The notes beneath the pieces are model-generated. The model ran no database searches, was not told the DNA's origin, and saw only the letters and a program-made list of their open reading frames with translations. 64,000 nucleotides of DNA from Pratylenchus scribneri. Lineage: Eukaryota > Nematoda > Chromadorea > Rhabditida > Pratylenchidae. This document shows, one piece after another, positions 47,324 through 58,531 of this stretch. The translations under genes were made by a program, and so were the position numbers. Positions within the stretch are counted from its first letter, which is position 1. Each line of letters begins with the position of its first letter. The stretch spans positions 186,001-250,000 of the forward strand of contig JAQSEB010000200.1 in NCBI GenBank assembly GCA_030063045.1, in the 5' to 3' direction.

Positions 47324-50300
47324 TTAAGACGGCGGCGGTGGAGCAGAGAAAATCGATTCAAATTCTTCCTTAAGCTGAAAATTGAAAATAAATTTTAATT
47401 TTATTTGGTATGGAATATGGAAATTAACCTCAGCCTTTGGGACGGGCGGAGGGGGTGGCGGTGGCGGAGGGAACATGGCCAATCCACCGCTGGATGATGA
47501 AGCATTGGCGCCCGCATCGCCTTCAGAACCGCCGGGTGGTGGAGGAACCGGAGCAGCCGGATATCCTTGCTGACCTCCTCCAGCTTGCTGCCATGCAACC
47601 CAGGCTGCGGCAGCCGCTGCCGGATCTTGGCCAGGAAGACCGGAAAATCCATAGAAAGCACTGGGTCCATCTGAAAATGATTTATTAGAATTTTTGAATA
47701 AAATCATAGTAATAAATATTTTAGTTTTTGTTTGCTATCACCAATTGGTTGCAAATTAACATTTTTTATTGCATCCACATTTTCGCCTTTAATAGCAGAA
47801 TTAAATTTATGGCATATTTTTAAAAACATTCCATTTTTATTTAAATATCAATGAAATGCGGAACAAATGCCCATTAAAAATATTAAATAAAATGCATTTA
47901 CCAATTGCCCAGGAAGGATATCCTTGTTGTTGATTTGTTTTGGCCAAATTGACTCGAACAATTGGTGCTTGGGAAGGCAATTGGTAACGAGGACGATTTG
48001 CGGTTGGTTGGCCAGGTGTAATGAATGCCAATGGAGTGGGTTGCCCTTGTTGACCTCCTTGTCCTTGCTGGCCACCAACCCCCGCTGGCGTTTTTTGACC
48101 CAATTCAGCCATCAATGCAGAATACTAAATTGAAATGAAATTGATTTATGGTTGAAATTAAATTAAAACTTCTGAATCAATCATTGCCGGATCAATTCGT
48201 GGATTTTTGCAATCCTTCGCAATGTGACCAGCTCCACCACAAAGTGCGCAAACTGTGCTGGCCGTCACATTTGGTGCTTCCATACATTCCCAACTGGAAA
48301 TTGGTAAAATTGAATAAAAAAAATGAATGAAAATTAACGTTTTATGTTGGTCACTGCCACAATTACTGCACCGTGCACCACTCAAAATGTCCTCGGGGCG
48401 AAGTGTTCCATTGAGGAGGGCCAGTTCACGGAGTTGAAGTTTGCGAAGTTCATTTTGGCCATCCGGTATCATCAATGCGGCATTCACAATTTCACGAATC
48501 TATCAAATATATTTATAAATGATTTGACCATTTTAATCCAAATTTAACCTTTTCACATCCTCTTTTGATCGCCTCCCGGTCTGTGGCCGTCACATAAGCA
48601 TGCAGCGGTTCATTCTCGCCGGGCAATGGTCCAGTTCGGGCCCCAAGCTTGCTTTCCTTTATTGATCCTTTCCCACGGATTATTATTTTGCAGCCGGTCT
48701 TCAAAATTAATTTATTTTTATTAATTTAAAAACTAACTTCGGACTCCAAAGCTTTCAGTGTATTTCCTCGCGGTCCAATCAAAAGTCCAACAAAATTTAT
48801 TTCCGGATGTTCTTCTTGCGGAATCCAAACTTTGTCATTCAATTTTATATTTGGTGGACTAAATTTGAATTTAATTAAAATTAATTTTATGAATAATAAA
48901 TTAACCGATAATCCGCCGGTGGTTTGTACATTGGATTCAATTTCAAAAGTGCCTGAATTTTTTCATGTCGTCTTTGTTCCAATTCTTGTCTTTTTCGAAT
49001 TTCTCGAGTGTTCAGCCTTTTTCCTGTCGCATCATAGACTGGTTCCGGTGAAGGACTTCTGAATTGATAATTTCATTTTATTTTAAATTTAATTTATTTA
49101 TTAATGACTTTTTTTAGGAATCAGTCCAAATTGGTTGGTTTGTGATTTGATTGGGAGGAGCACACCACCTGACCTAAACACCTTGCTTTTTTAACAAAAA
49201 CCAATTAAAATTATTAGATTTTAAAACTGAAAGAATTTTGATTAATTATTGGTTGCATTCATTGATTGAAAGAAACTGAAAGCTTAAAAATATTTTGATT
49301 AATGTTAATTGAATTGGGTGGGTGGATGGCATTTTGACATTTGGAGGATGCCCAAATTATTCTAAAACATTCATTATTTCATTTTTGGATTATATTTCCA
49401 TGCATTATTTTTAATAATTTTGACCTTTCAGATGGATCCAAATTTTGTCCAAAATCTCCTTGGCGTAATCGACGTGTCGTTTCTTCAATATCCATTTGAA
49501 CTGAATAATTAATAGGGTAAGGTCAGACATATATATTTTCTCATTAAGTAAGAGATAAGCAAATAAGTAACCCACATAAATAAATTTGTCGTTGATTATC
49601 GTCAATATCTGATGGTAGAATTGTTGGCATGCCGGGTACAAATGCCTTTGTGTTGCTCCAACGTGATTTTTTCCGACGTTCTCGGTCAGTTTCCATTCCC
49701 GATTCTTGGCCCGGCTCTTTCTTAATTCCATCTGAAATATTTTATTAAAATTCAAATAGATAATTTATATGTCTTGCTTGAATCTTTTGCAAGGATTTCT
49801 TCGGCAATCGCTGTATTTCTGGTTGGTGCTTGTGGCATTTTGTTGATTGCTTCCGTTGGTGCCGCCGCCGATGTCGTTCCAACTATTCCTCCATGGGATT
49901 TGTTCAATTTTTGAGCGACCGCTGCTGCAGCGGCCAATGCTGCCGAAAGTGCATCATTTTTGGGTTGATTTGGTTCATGTTGCTGTGCGCCAAGTCCAAG
50001 TTGATTTGCATAATACTTAAATAAAATGGAATTTATTATTAATTTAAATAAAAATAACTTGTTGTTGCCAATCCTGTTGTAGCGATTGTTGTTGAGCAAT
50101 TTCCTGTTTCATTTGCTGTTGTCTGGCAGCCTCTTGCTGCTGAATTTGCATTTCAATTTGTTGTTGCCGTAAATGAACTTGTTGCAGAATATCGGCTGGC
50201 GGAGGAAACGCAGATATTTGTTGTTCCTCCTCCTCACGTTCGTCTTAATTATTCCAAATTTAATTAATATTCATTTTGAATTTATACCTCGATTTTTCTT

Positions 50301-50617
50301 GCGCTCACGACTTTTTGAACGTTTTTTGCTTTTCCCTTCGTTGATCTTCTCTTATGTCGTTTTTTGTCAGGCGAACGGGATCGTTTCTTTTCCTTTTTTG
50401 TAGATGGCGATTTCGAACGATCTCGATGACGATGCTTTTTGGGTGAAATATCTCCAATTGGCTCAACTGATCAAACAGAAATTCATTTTTTAATATTCGA
50501 GAACCTCTACTCACCATTTGATATTTGTCCCTCAAATTCATTCCCTTCTGCCTCGCTGCCCCATTTTCTTACAAATGGCATTGGCTCCATATTTCCGCCA
50601 GTTTTACCTCGCTGCAT
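47324..50617 (-). CDS. sfa-1: Splicing factor 1 / branchpoint-binding protein
   Basis: Read right to left from the ATG at 50615-50617 ([20 protein letters not shown]). There is an RS-like segment ([20 protein letters not shown], about 50.46-50.3 kb), a Gln-rich segment (about 50.2-50.06 kb), an Ala-rich segment (50.02-49.77 kb) and the SF1 signature [20 protein letters not shown] with [12 protein letters not shown] (about 49.73-49.57 kb). The helix-hairpin and KH-QUA2 region follow ([54 protein letters not shown]). Two zinc knuckles are present ([28 protein letters not shown]), then a Gln/Pro-rich C-terminus with a poly-Pro run (about 47.46 kb) ending at 47324. SF1 binds the intron branchpoint together with U2AF. 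The Arg-Ser N-terminus is also known from C. elegans SFA-1. It sits just downstream of cyn-13. Confidence 0.94.
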
Positions 50618-50809
50618 TCTTGGACAATATTTAGTTTGGAAGACTTCAATTCGAAATTCGATGATAAAACTAAAAACATTATAATAACAAAATATTGTGT
50701 TCATAATACACATTTTGAATCAATAAATAATGAATGATGACCAAATTATTCAAAAAATTTATCGTAAGAAATGAAAATAAAAATGAAAAACAATTATTTT
50801 CTCCATCAA
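50618..50809 (-). promoter_or_regulatory. cyn-13/sfa-1 intercistronic region with probable trans-splice acceptor
   Basis: This 192-bp gap lies between the cyn-13 stop (50810-50812) and the sfa-1 ATG. On the minus strand a T-rich ATGTTTTTAG acceptor lies near 50668, about 50 bp before the ATG, with no 5' splice site partner inside a coding frame. That is what a spliced-leader acceptor in an operon would look like. No experimental evidence is available from sequence alone. Confidence 0.55.
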
Positions 50810-52065
50810 TCACTTCAATTCGCCACATTCCACAATTGTGACCTGTAATTTTAGTTAAATTTATTAGATTATTTATCTTCAAGGATTATACCTGCATTGA
50901 TGGTTTTCCCGAAGGACTTCCTTGCTGTTCAACTTGTCGAACAATGTTCATTCCTTCGACAACGTGTCCAAAAACGACATGTTTACCGTCCAACCATTCA
51001 GTTTTTTCAGTGCAAATAAAAAATTGAGATCCTAAAATTAATAGGATCACATTTTATTATGCATATTATTTTGTTTTACCATTTGTATTTGGTCCACAAT
51101 TGGCCATGGAAATGACTCCAGGCATTAAATGTTTCAACTAAATAATAAAAATTAGTCGTTTTAATACAATTTTGTTTGTATTTCAAACCTTGAAATTCTC
51201 GTCATCAAATTTCAGACCATAGATCGATTTTCCTCCTGTTCCATCGCCGGCGGTGAAATCGCCTCCCTGTATCATAAATCTTGGAACAATACGATGAAAT
51301 TTTGAACCTAAAAAGTTTCAAATGTTTTGATTTAAAAATATTTATTACCTTCATAACCGAATCCTCTTTCGCCAGTGCAGAGTGCTCGAAAGTTTTCAGC
51401 AGTTTTTGGGCAAATATCACTTCGCAATTCAATAACGATTCTTCCAATATACCTATTAATTAATAATTTAAATTAAATATTTTTTCAAATTTACCTAATC
51501 CCAATTTTAATTCCAAGATAGACGCGAGGAAGTCTTTGTGTTCGTTCAGTTCCTTCCTCACTTTCATTTACACTTGCCAATCCAGCATCAGGCTCGGCTG
51601 ACTTTTCTCCATCTTCTTCTCTTCCACTTCCCTGCCCATATTGTTTTAGCCATTCATCATCAGCCCAAATAGGCCGTTGACTGCGTTCATTTACTTTTGG
51701 TGGTCTGGCAAAATTCACTCGTATTGTGCGTCCATAAATTTCGGAATCATTCATATTGTCGGTTGCTGCAGCTGCATCCTCCGGTAGTTCAAATTCGACA
51801 AAACTTAAATTTGTAGATAAAAACTAACTAAGTAGATAAAATTTTACCCGAATCCTCTATGTTTGCCCGTTTCATTGTCCAGTGGAATTGAAACTCCAAC
51901 AATATCACCAAATGGAATAAAAGCAAGTGTAAGAATTTTTTCATTAACATCTTCACCAAATCCACCGACATAAACTGCAATTTAAAAATTTTAAAGAATT
52001 ATGTAAAGAATTATTTATAAACCTGTCCTTTTGCGGCTATGTGGAAAGTTTGTTGTGTAGGACAT
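50810..52065 (-). CDS. cyn-13: RRM-cyclophilin peptidyl-prolyl isomerase E
   Basis: Read right to left from the ATG at 52063-52065. [14 protein letters not shown] leads into an RNA-recognition motif ([20 protein letters not shown] as RNP2, KHRGFGFVEFE as RNP1 across an intron, then [15 protein letters not shown]). A linker contains [13 protein letters not shown]. The cyclophilin domain follows ([72 protein letters not shown], final VECGELK at 50810). Catalytic Arg of FHRIVPRFM and Trp of TEWLDGKHV are present, so isomerase activity is expected. PPIE is a spliceosome-associated RRM-cyclophilin. The gene is complete with about seven short introns and lies on the same strand as, and upstream of, sfa-1. 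Confidence 0.96.
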
Positions 52066-52685
52066 TTAAATTAAATGATTAAGTTTAGAATTTTTGGAAT
52101 TCTAAAAAAGGCATGTACTTCTCCGTTTTGTACCCCTCTTAACCCTATAAAACAATGCAATGATTTAAGATACGGAAAACCGAAATCGATAGTTTTTTAA
52201 TAACACCTTCATCTTTCATTAATTCAAACAATTGTAATTTTTTATTAAACTTTTTAAACAATCCATGGCAATGGCATGGTGCGAGTGCGTGCGTTCGGTT
52301 CGATTCGAAAATCGAATTCGAAAATTCATAAAAAAGAAAACGAGGTATCACGTATCACGAAAGAATCTTGCAAGAATTAAAAATAGTATGAAAAAATGAG
52401 AGAAGCTAGACTAGAGACCGGCGCGGAGGAAAATCCGGACCCGCGGACCGGATTTTCGAACCGAAAAAATCCCGGGCCGGACCGGACCGGATAATCCGTA
52501 CAAAATCCGGTCCGGAAATAATCCGTACCAAAAAAAATACGGATCCGGATACGGATTACGGATTTTCAAAAAAAATTTTTTTCGCAGATTTAAAGTAAAA
52601 AATAATTTTTTTTGCGCATATAAAATAAAAATAAATTAAATTTATCGTAAAATTAAAACAATGAATGAAATCAAATTCATGCAAA

Positions 52686-52811
52686 TTAATATGAGCCGAC
52701 TTCAGGAATACTTTTATTAAGGAAAATCAACATTTCTACAGTTTCTGGACTCAAACTTGATCGGCGATAATCATAAACATCTTGTGCAATGCTGAATAAT
52801 TGTACACGATA
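52686..52811 (-). pseudogene. hAT transposase C-terminal dimerisation domain fragment
   Basis: A 41-codon open stretch on the minus strand ending in TAA. It contains [20 protein letters not shown] followed by [11 protein letters not shown], which fits the hAT C-terminal pattern (FSxAxxxxxxxRxxLxPxxxExLLFLxxN). It is truncated at its 5' side exactly where the nested inverted repeat begins. No other transposase exon is recognisable in the element. Confidence 0.75.
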
Positions 52812-53445
52812 AATTAGATTTAATTAAGGCCAAAATGGATCAAAAGGAGGTGCTCGGGATATATCTGGATAAAGGAGGATTAAGGTGGATATAGAGGGAT
52901 TAAATGGGAATACTGACTGAAATTGATGGGTGATTATTCGCTTGGATTAGGGAGGGTAGGGAAGTTAGCCGGTGGCCCTGACTAGACTAGTACTCAAACT
53001 GGTAGGTTTAAGGCCTATAATACATTTATAAAGCTAGGGATTAGGGTAAGGGGTTCGGAGTATTGGATTCGCGCGAAGCCGGAATTAAAACAGCTCCAAA
53101 CCGGGACACGCGCATACCGCTTTAAAATCTTGAAGCGGCACAAATCCAAAAATAAGCCTTATATTTGTTGATATCGAAAAATATTTCCTAACTTAATCCT
53201 ATCAATTTCGGAGGCTTAATCCCCAATATCCACTTTAATCTCTCGATATCCGGATATATCCCGCGCACTCTCAGGGCCATCGGCTAACTTCCCTACCCTC
53301 CCTAATCCAAGCGAATAATCACCCATCCATTTCAGACATTATTCTCTCTTAATCCCTCTATATCCACCTTAATCTTCCTTTATCCAGATATATCCCGCGC
53401 ACACCCTTTTGGTCCATTTTGGCTTTATTAAAACCTAATTTATCC
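52808..53445. mobile_element. Nested fold-back element B inside the hAT copy
   Basis: The arms 52808-52980 and about 53270-53445 are near-identical inverted copies of about 175 bp. Shared words include GCCAAAATGGA, GGGATATATCTGGATAAAGG, GGTGATTATTCGCTTGGATT and AGGGAGGGTAGGGAAGTTAG. The centre contains CTAGGGATTAGGG, GGGGTTCGGAG and CGCGCGAAGCCGG, which correspond in reverse complement to the centre of element A at 44.2-44.3 kb. No coding capacity. Confidence 0.85.
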
Positions 53446-54341
53446 ATATTTTTTTTATTAGAAACCATTTTATGTTGAATAATTAATTTTTATTTACATT
53501 CGTTAAAAGAATGTGAAAAAAGAAAAATCATTCGGCAAAAAATTGGTACCCATTGGATAAAGAAAGCAAAAAAAGATATGCCTATTAAAAAAGAATCAGA
53601 AAAAGTAAATATAAAAAAAATATTTAATAGAATTTTTACATCGTTTCAAAAAAATTATTCAAAAAATTGGATGAATGGTCCTTTTTAAAACAATTTGGAA
53701 AATCCGTAAGATCCGGACCGGATTGTACGGATTGGGAAAATTCCGGGCCGGACCGGACCGGATAATCCGTACAAAAATCCGGCCCGGAAAAAATCCGGAA
53801 AATCAAAAAATATACGGATTTCGGACTCCGGGTCCGGATAATCCGTACGGATCCGGAATCCGCGCCGGCCTCTAAGCTAGACATTAAAAATAGGAAAAGT
53901 TCATAATCGATAAAATCAAAATTGGATTCGATTGTCGGATTCGATAAATTTATTGAAATTAAATTCAATACCACAACCAATGAACAAACAATACAATCTT
54001 AATAACAAAAAATTTTTTCGCAAGTTATGCTTTTTTAAACAAACTCGATCGACCTTAATTCTGTGGAAAAAATATGCCCAAACATAAGCTAGAAATCAGC
54101 AGTTTTAAGCTAATTTTCAAACTCATAATCTGAATGTTCGAGTTCGAGCTTTGAGTTTGGAGCGGTAAATAATAATACCAATTTTTTTATTAATTTTTAG
54201 TTACTTGACTTGATTCGTTTTCTTCAAGCGTATAAGTAATCCTATCCTAACTAAACTAAAACTAAGATTTTTAAAAATAACAACTAAATTTTTATAAATT
54301 CAGCGCAAGTTTTTTTAAAATTATTTCTGTCTTTCAAAACA

Positions 54342-55683
54342 ATGCGTAACAATGATGTCTCAGGCGAACCTTGCAGCTCAAATGCTTTGTCCAACACTAA
54401 TCAATTGAATAACAGTTCCGAAAGCACTGATAACGTCCCTGATAATGAAATTGAACGACGACGCTGTGCCTATAAATCGCAATTGAAAATTAAAGGTTTA
54501 AAATGTAATATAATCAATTTTTATTTTTGTTTTTTAGATGAATTGCGCAAAGCTCAACAAGGAATCTCATGCGGAGCGAACATCGATAAATTGTTCAATG
54601 AATTGGAAGAGCAAAATGAGTTGGGAGCTGTGAGTTTCTCATTGTTTAAATAGCAATTTATTGATGAAATTAAGTCACAAACATTGCGAACATTGAAGGC
54701 TGACGGCCAAACACTTGAGCAGATGACTCGGCTCTCGATCACCGAATTGGATAGGATGAGAAATGAGACGGCAAAATCACTTGATCCAGAATTGTTCGTC
54801 GTTCGTCTTGTAAGTTATCAATAGAAAATTTACTTAAAACACATGTAATTAAAGAAGAATTTTGCCAATCGAAACTTCGATAATGGTAATGAGAACATTT
54901 TCATCACACTTGGCCGTCAATATAGTTGGCTTTTGCAATGCGTTCCCGATTTCGATTATGAGCAAGTCAATTATCATTAACATTAAACTTAATATTGACT
55001 TTAAGAAAGCAGCCGATTCCTAATAAGAAACCCAGACAAAATGCTCGTCGTGTCATCAAAAAGAAGATAAAATTGGAACAACAGGAAATTGTGGCCAAAT
55101 CATTGCGTGAATTGCACGAGGAAGAGAAAGAGTCAACATCGGTCAGCAAGGAATTGGACAATGTGAAAAAGCATTTGCGTCGCTTCTTCAAAGAACAAAA
55201 ATCGGATAAGGTTTATTAAATTAATTTTTGATATTGAAAATTCTTTCAATATTTTTACAGATTGACTATTACAAATTTGTATTGAATCCGAACGAAAGAA
55301 CGGGTTTTGGTGACACCATCGAGAATATGTTCTATGTTTCTTTCCTGATCAGGGATGGCTCAATTGGATTGAAAATAAACGAGCAAGGAGTTCCGACTAT
55401 TGGTTTGAATTTAAAGTTGAAGAAAAATAAAATTCATTTTAATAGTTAAAATTTCGAGAGAGGAACGCGAACAACAAATCCAACGAAATGAATTCGACAC
55501 AACGCAGGTGATTGGCCGTCTGGATTATTCTACATGGAAGAAACTTGTACAGAAATTGGGAATCACTGTTAGAATTGAGAACGAATATATCATATCAATT
55601 AATTACTTATATTTTAGGAGGCATTCATTACTCGCAAGACAGTGGAGAAGCGAGACCCTATGGAAGAAAATGAGCAAGAATAA
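54342..55683 (+). CDS. nse-4: NSE4/EID-like kleisin of the SMC5/6 complex
   Basis: Exons start at 54342 (MRNNDVSGEPCSSNALSNTN) and continue with DELRKAQQGISCGANIDKLF, QTLEQMTRLSITELDRMRNE, NGNENIFITLGRQYSWLLQC, KQPIPNKKPRQNARRVIKKK and a charged helix. The diagnostic NSE4 C-terminal region follows: YYKFVLNPNERTGFGDTIEN, MFYVSFLIRDGSIGLKINEQ and GVPTI. After that come FDTTQVIGRLDYSTWKKLVQ and a last exon AFITRKTVEKRDPMEENEQE ending at 55683. The F-x-x-T-I-E-N-x-F-x-x-S-F-L-I-R-D-G pattern is the C-terminal winged helix that contacts the SMC5 head. It is the kleisin of a genome-stability complex. Exon phases are consistent. It is the first gene of a tight three-gene plus-strand cluster. Confidence 0.9.
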
Positions 55684-55907
55684 AACACTGCCAATTTCAT
55701 TATTCGATTCATCAAATTATTTTTTGGATCTCTTTTATAAATTTCTCGCAATTTGTTGAATAAATATTTGGCAATATAATTTATTTTTATATTTATAATT
55801 ACAATATCAGTTATCAAAACTGAATATTATTTATTTTTATTCTTTTAAATAATTAATATTATTTATAGCAAATAATTCGAATTTCAACAAAGCTTTAAAC
55901 AAGTGAA

Positions 55908-56229
55908 ATGAGCAAAACGCATCCACCGGAATTGAAGAAGTACATGGACAAACAGGTCAACATCAAATTGAATGGGAACAGGTTAAAATAATTTATAATA
56001 TTTAAAAATTTACAAATTTTTAGGAATATTTCGGGTGTTCTGCGCGGCTTCGACCCATTCATGAACATTGTTGTTGAAGATTGCATTGAGCACCTCAAGG
56101 TGACTTAATTCAATCCAATACATTTTCTTTACTATATTTTTAAAGAGTGGCGAATCACAATCAATTGGGATGGTCGTCGTTCGCGGAAACAGCATTGTGA
56201 TAATGGAGCCGATGGAGCGAATTGGATGA
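55908..56229 (+). CDS. snr-7: Small nuclear ribonucleoprotein G (SmG)
   Basis: Three exons (55908-55981, 56024-56099, 56146-56229) encode a complete Sm protein of about 77 residues. [20 protein letters not shown] is followed by [20 protein letters not shown] (Sm1), VVEDCIEHL, and then [20 protein letters not shown] (Sm2 with the RGNS signature). SmG is part of the heptameric ring on spliceosomal snRNAs. The gene begins 225 bp after the nse-4 stop and ends 234 bp before the glutaminase ATG, all on the plus strand. Confidence 0.96.
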
Positions 56230-56462
56230 CAAATGAGTGAACAATCGAATTGAATTGAAGATGGTTATAAACATGATTTTGAGATGATGGCGACGATAAA
56301 TCATTTTGATGAATTCCCATTATTTATTTGTTAGTTTCTTTTCTGATCTGATCGATTGCATGAATAAATTATGAAAATAAAAAATTGGATTCATTTTAAT
56401 TTGTTTAAACTGTGAATGAATACTTTTAATTTATTTTGGAAGATTTAATTTAACAATAACAG

Positions 56463-58012
56463 ATGGTTAATTCCCAGAATCTCGCAATCAATTCCTTTAT
56501 TAGAAAATATTCATCCACTGCTGGAGCAATAGTCAGTGATTGGAACGGATTTGTTGAAAAAATTGGAAAAATTTTTGAAAATTGCAGAAAATATAGCGAT
56601 GGGGAGGTTTGTAAATTTAAAATTAATATTTTAATTATTATTTGTAAATTGAAAGGTCGCATCATACATTCCACAATTGAAAAATGTCGATACAGAGCGT
56701 TATGCACTTTCGGTCCGAACAATTGATGGAAAATTTGCAAATTGGGGAGATACAAAGTAAATTGTGAAATTTAAATTGAATAAATTATTCAATTTTAGGT
56801 TCAAATATTGCCTCCAATCCGTCTCCAAACCATTCACCTATTCAATGGCAATCGATGAACGAGGCGACAATTATGTTCACAAATATGTTGGACAAGTACA
56901 TTTTTGGCTTTATAATGTTAATGATAATTTGTTTAAGGAACCATCTGGAAGGAATTTTAACGATATTTGCTTGGATAAACTTGGTTAACTCTTTTGTATA
57001 AATTATTATTAATTTTTTAAAAATTTTAGGTCGCCCTCATAAGTTTGTTTCATTTAATATTTTCAATTTTATTCTCTATTAAAGTCCAATGATAAATGCA
57101 GGCGCAATTGTCGTGACATCAATGTTAAAACCTGAATTGAAAAGTTGGGATCGATTTGATTATGTAAGTTATTTTTGTTAATTATTTCCATCATTCCATT
57201 TTTATTAGATTCTCAAACAAATTCGTCTATTTGCTGGCAATAATGAACTGACGTTTGACAATACCACCTACGTTTCGGAAAAGGAAACTGGCCATCAAAA
57301 TTATGCAATTGCACATTTCCTGAAGCAAAATAATGTTTTTTTTGCCAATTTAAATTATCAAAAAACAAAAATGTTATTTTTTTTAGTGTTATCCAAACAA
57401 TGAAAGCATCGATTTGAAGGATGTTTTGGAGCTTTATTTCCAACATTGTTCAATTCAAACCAACACTGAAACAATGGCAATAATGGCGGCCACATTGGCC
57501 AATGGCGGAATTGATCCATTGAATAATGGTAAATCAACAAATAATTTTTGTACACATTTTTAGAACGGGTTGTGTCGGAGAAGGCAGTCCAACATACTTT
57601 GAGTTTGATGTTCAGTTGTGGAATGTATGATTATTCCGGACAAATGGCATTTAAGGTTGGAGAGAATTCATCATTTAAATTTGTCCATTTGTTTTTTTTA
57701 GGTTGGACTTCCAGCGAAGAGTGGAGTATCAGGAAATATGGTAAAATATTAAATTGGATAATTTTGGAATTATTTTAACTCATTTTCAGATAATTGTTGT
57801 GCCCAATTTGATGGGAATTGCCCTCTATTCGCCCAAACTCGATCAATGGGGGAACACGGTGCGTGGTGTCAAATTTTCGGAAGTAAAAAATTAATAAAAA
57901 AAATTAATTAAACATTTTCCACCTTTTTAAGGAATTGGTTAGCACTTTTCACCTCCATTTGATGGCCGCCGGCAATCGATGCGCCGTTTGCAATTCAAAA
58001 AAGCTCATTTGA
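56463..58012 (+). CDS. Glutaminase, compact form without ankyrin repeats
   Basis: About ten exons. After an N-terminal segment ([20 protein letters not shown]) the catalytic fold shows [27 protein letters not shown] (Ser-x-x-Lys catalytic pair), [130 protein letters not shown] and [20 protein letters not shown]. It converts glutamine to glutamate plus ammonia; all active-site motifs of kidney-type glutaminase are present. The protein stops shortly after the catalytic domain ([20 protein letters not shown]), so the ankyrin-containing tail of the animal enzymes is absent. No long mitochondrial leader is evident. Confidence 0.93.
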
Positions 58013-58480
58013 TGTTTTGAATATTACAAAAATACATATCCCAGTGAAATTCACTTCTTTTTTCACCCAATTTTGTTGTGCAATTTTTTTTGAATCTCAA
58101 AACCAGTGAATACAATAATAAATAATTCCCAAATTATTCCATCATGATTTTTGATCTCCAATTAAATGTGCCTATTTCTGTAATTTTAATTTGTATTCGA
58201 CAAAATGAATCCAAATTTGGGATTCCATGGAAACCAAAATTAGTAGATTGGCAAATTCCTCCATAATAATATGAGGAATTGCCATTTTGGGAAGTCATTT
58301 CATTCACATTGAAAATTCTTTTGCTCAAAAAATGTTTGCAAATTTTTCGTCCCTGTTTCTCCCATCGAATGGCCGTCAATTCGATCCAAATTCCATTCAA
58401 TCTTCTTCCCAATCCAATCAACAAATGTTTGGAACTTCTTCGAATTTGCCACCATTTTTGGAAGTATAAATTATTTCCCA
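58013..58480. other. Intergenic
   Basis: The glutaminase 3' UTR and probable promoter of the nuclear receptor gene. A minus-strand open frame covers 58134-58511 but has no recognisable features. Confidence 0.45.
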
Positions 58481-58531
58481 TTGAATTTTTATTGGAATTT
58501 TTCGCAGCCATTTCGTTGTTCTATTGGCCAT

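Larger units (their letters stand above)
52404..53882. mobile_element. hAT-type transposon remnant with intact 8-bp target-site duplication
   Basis: A perfect 8-bp direct repeat AGCTAGAC at 52404-52411 and 53875-53882 flanks a 1463-bp element. Its termini are inverted: TAGAGACCGGCGCGGA at the left, and the right end, read in reverse complement, is TAGAGGCCGGCGCGGA. Both ends continue into GC-rich CCGGACCGGAT-type subterminal repeats (to about 52565 and from about 53705), unlike the AT-rich flanks. The internal part contains a transposase C-terminal fragment (52686-52811) and a nested fold-back element (about 52808-53445). An 8-bp duplication together with the dimerisation-domain fragment identifies the hAT superfamily. 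Internally deleted and non-autonomous. Confidence 0.9.
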
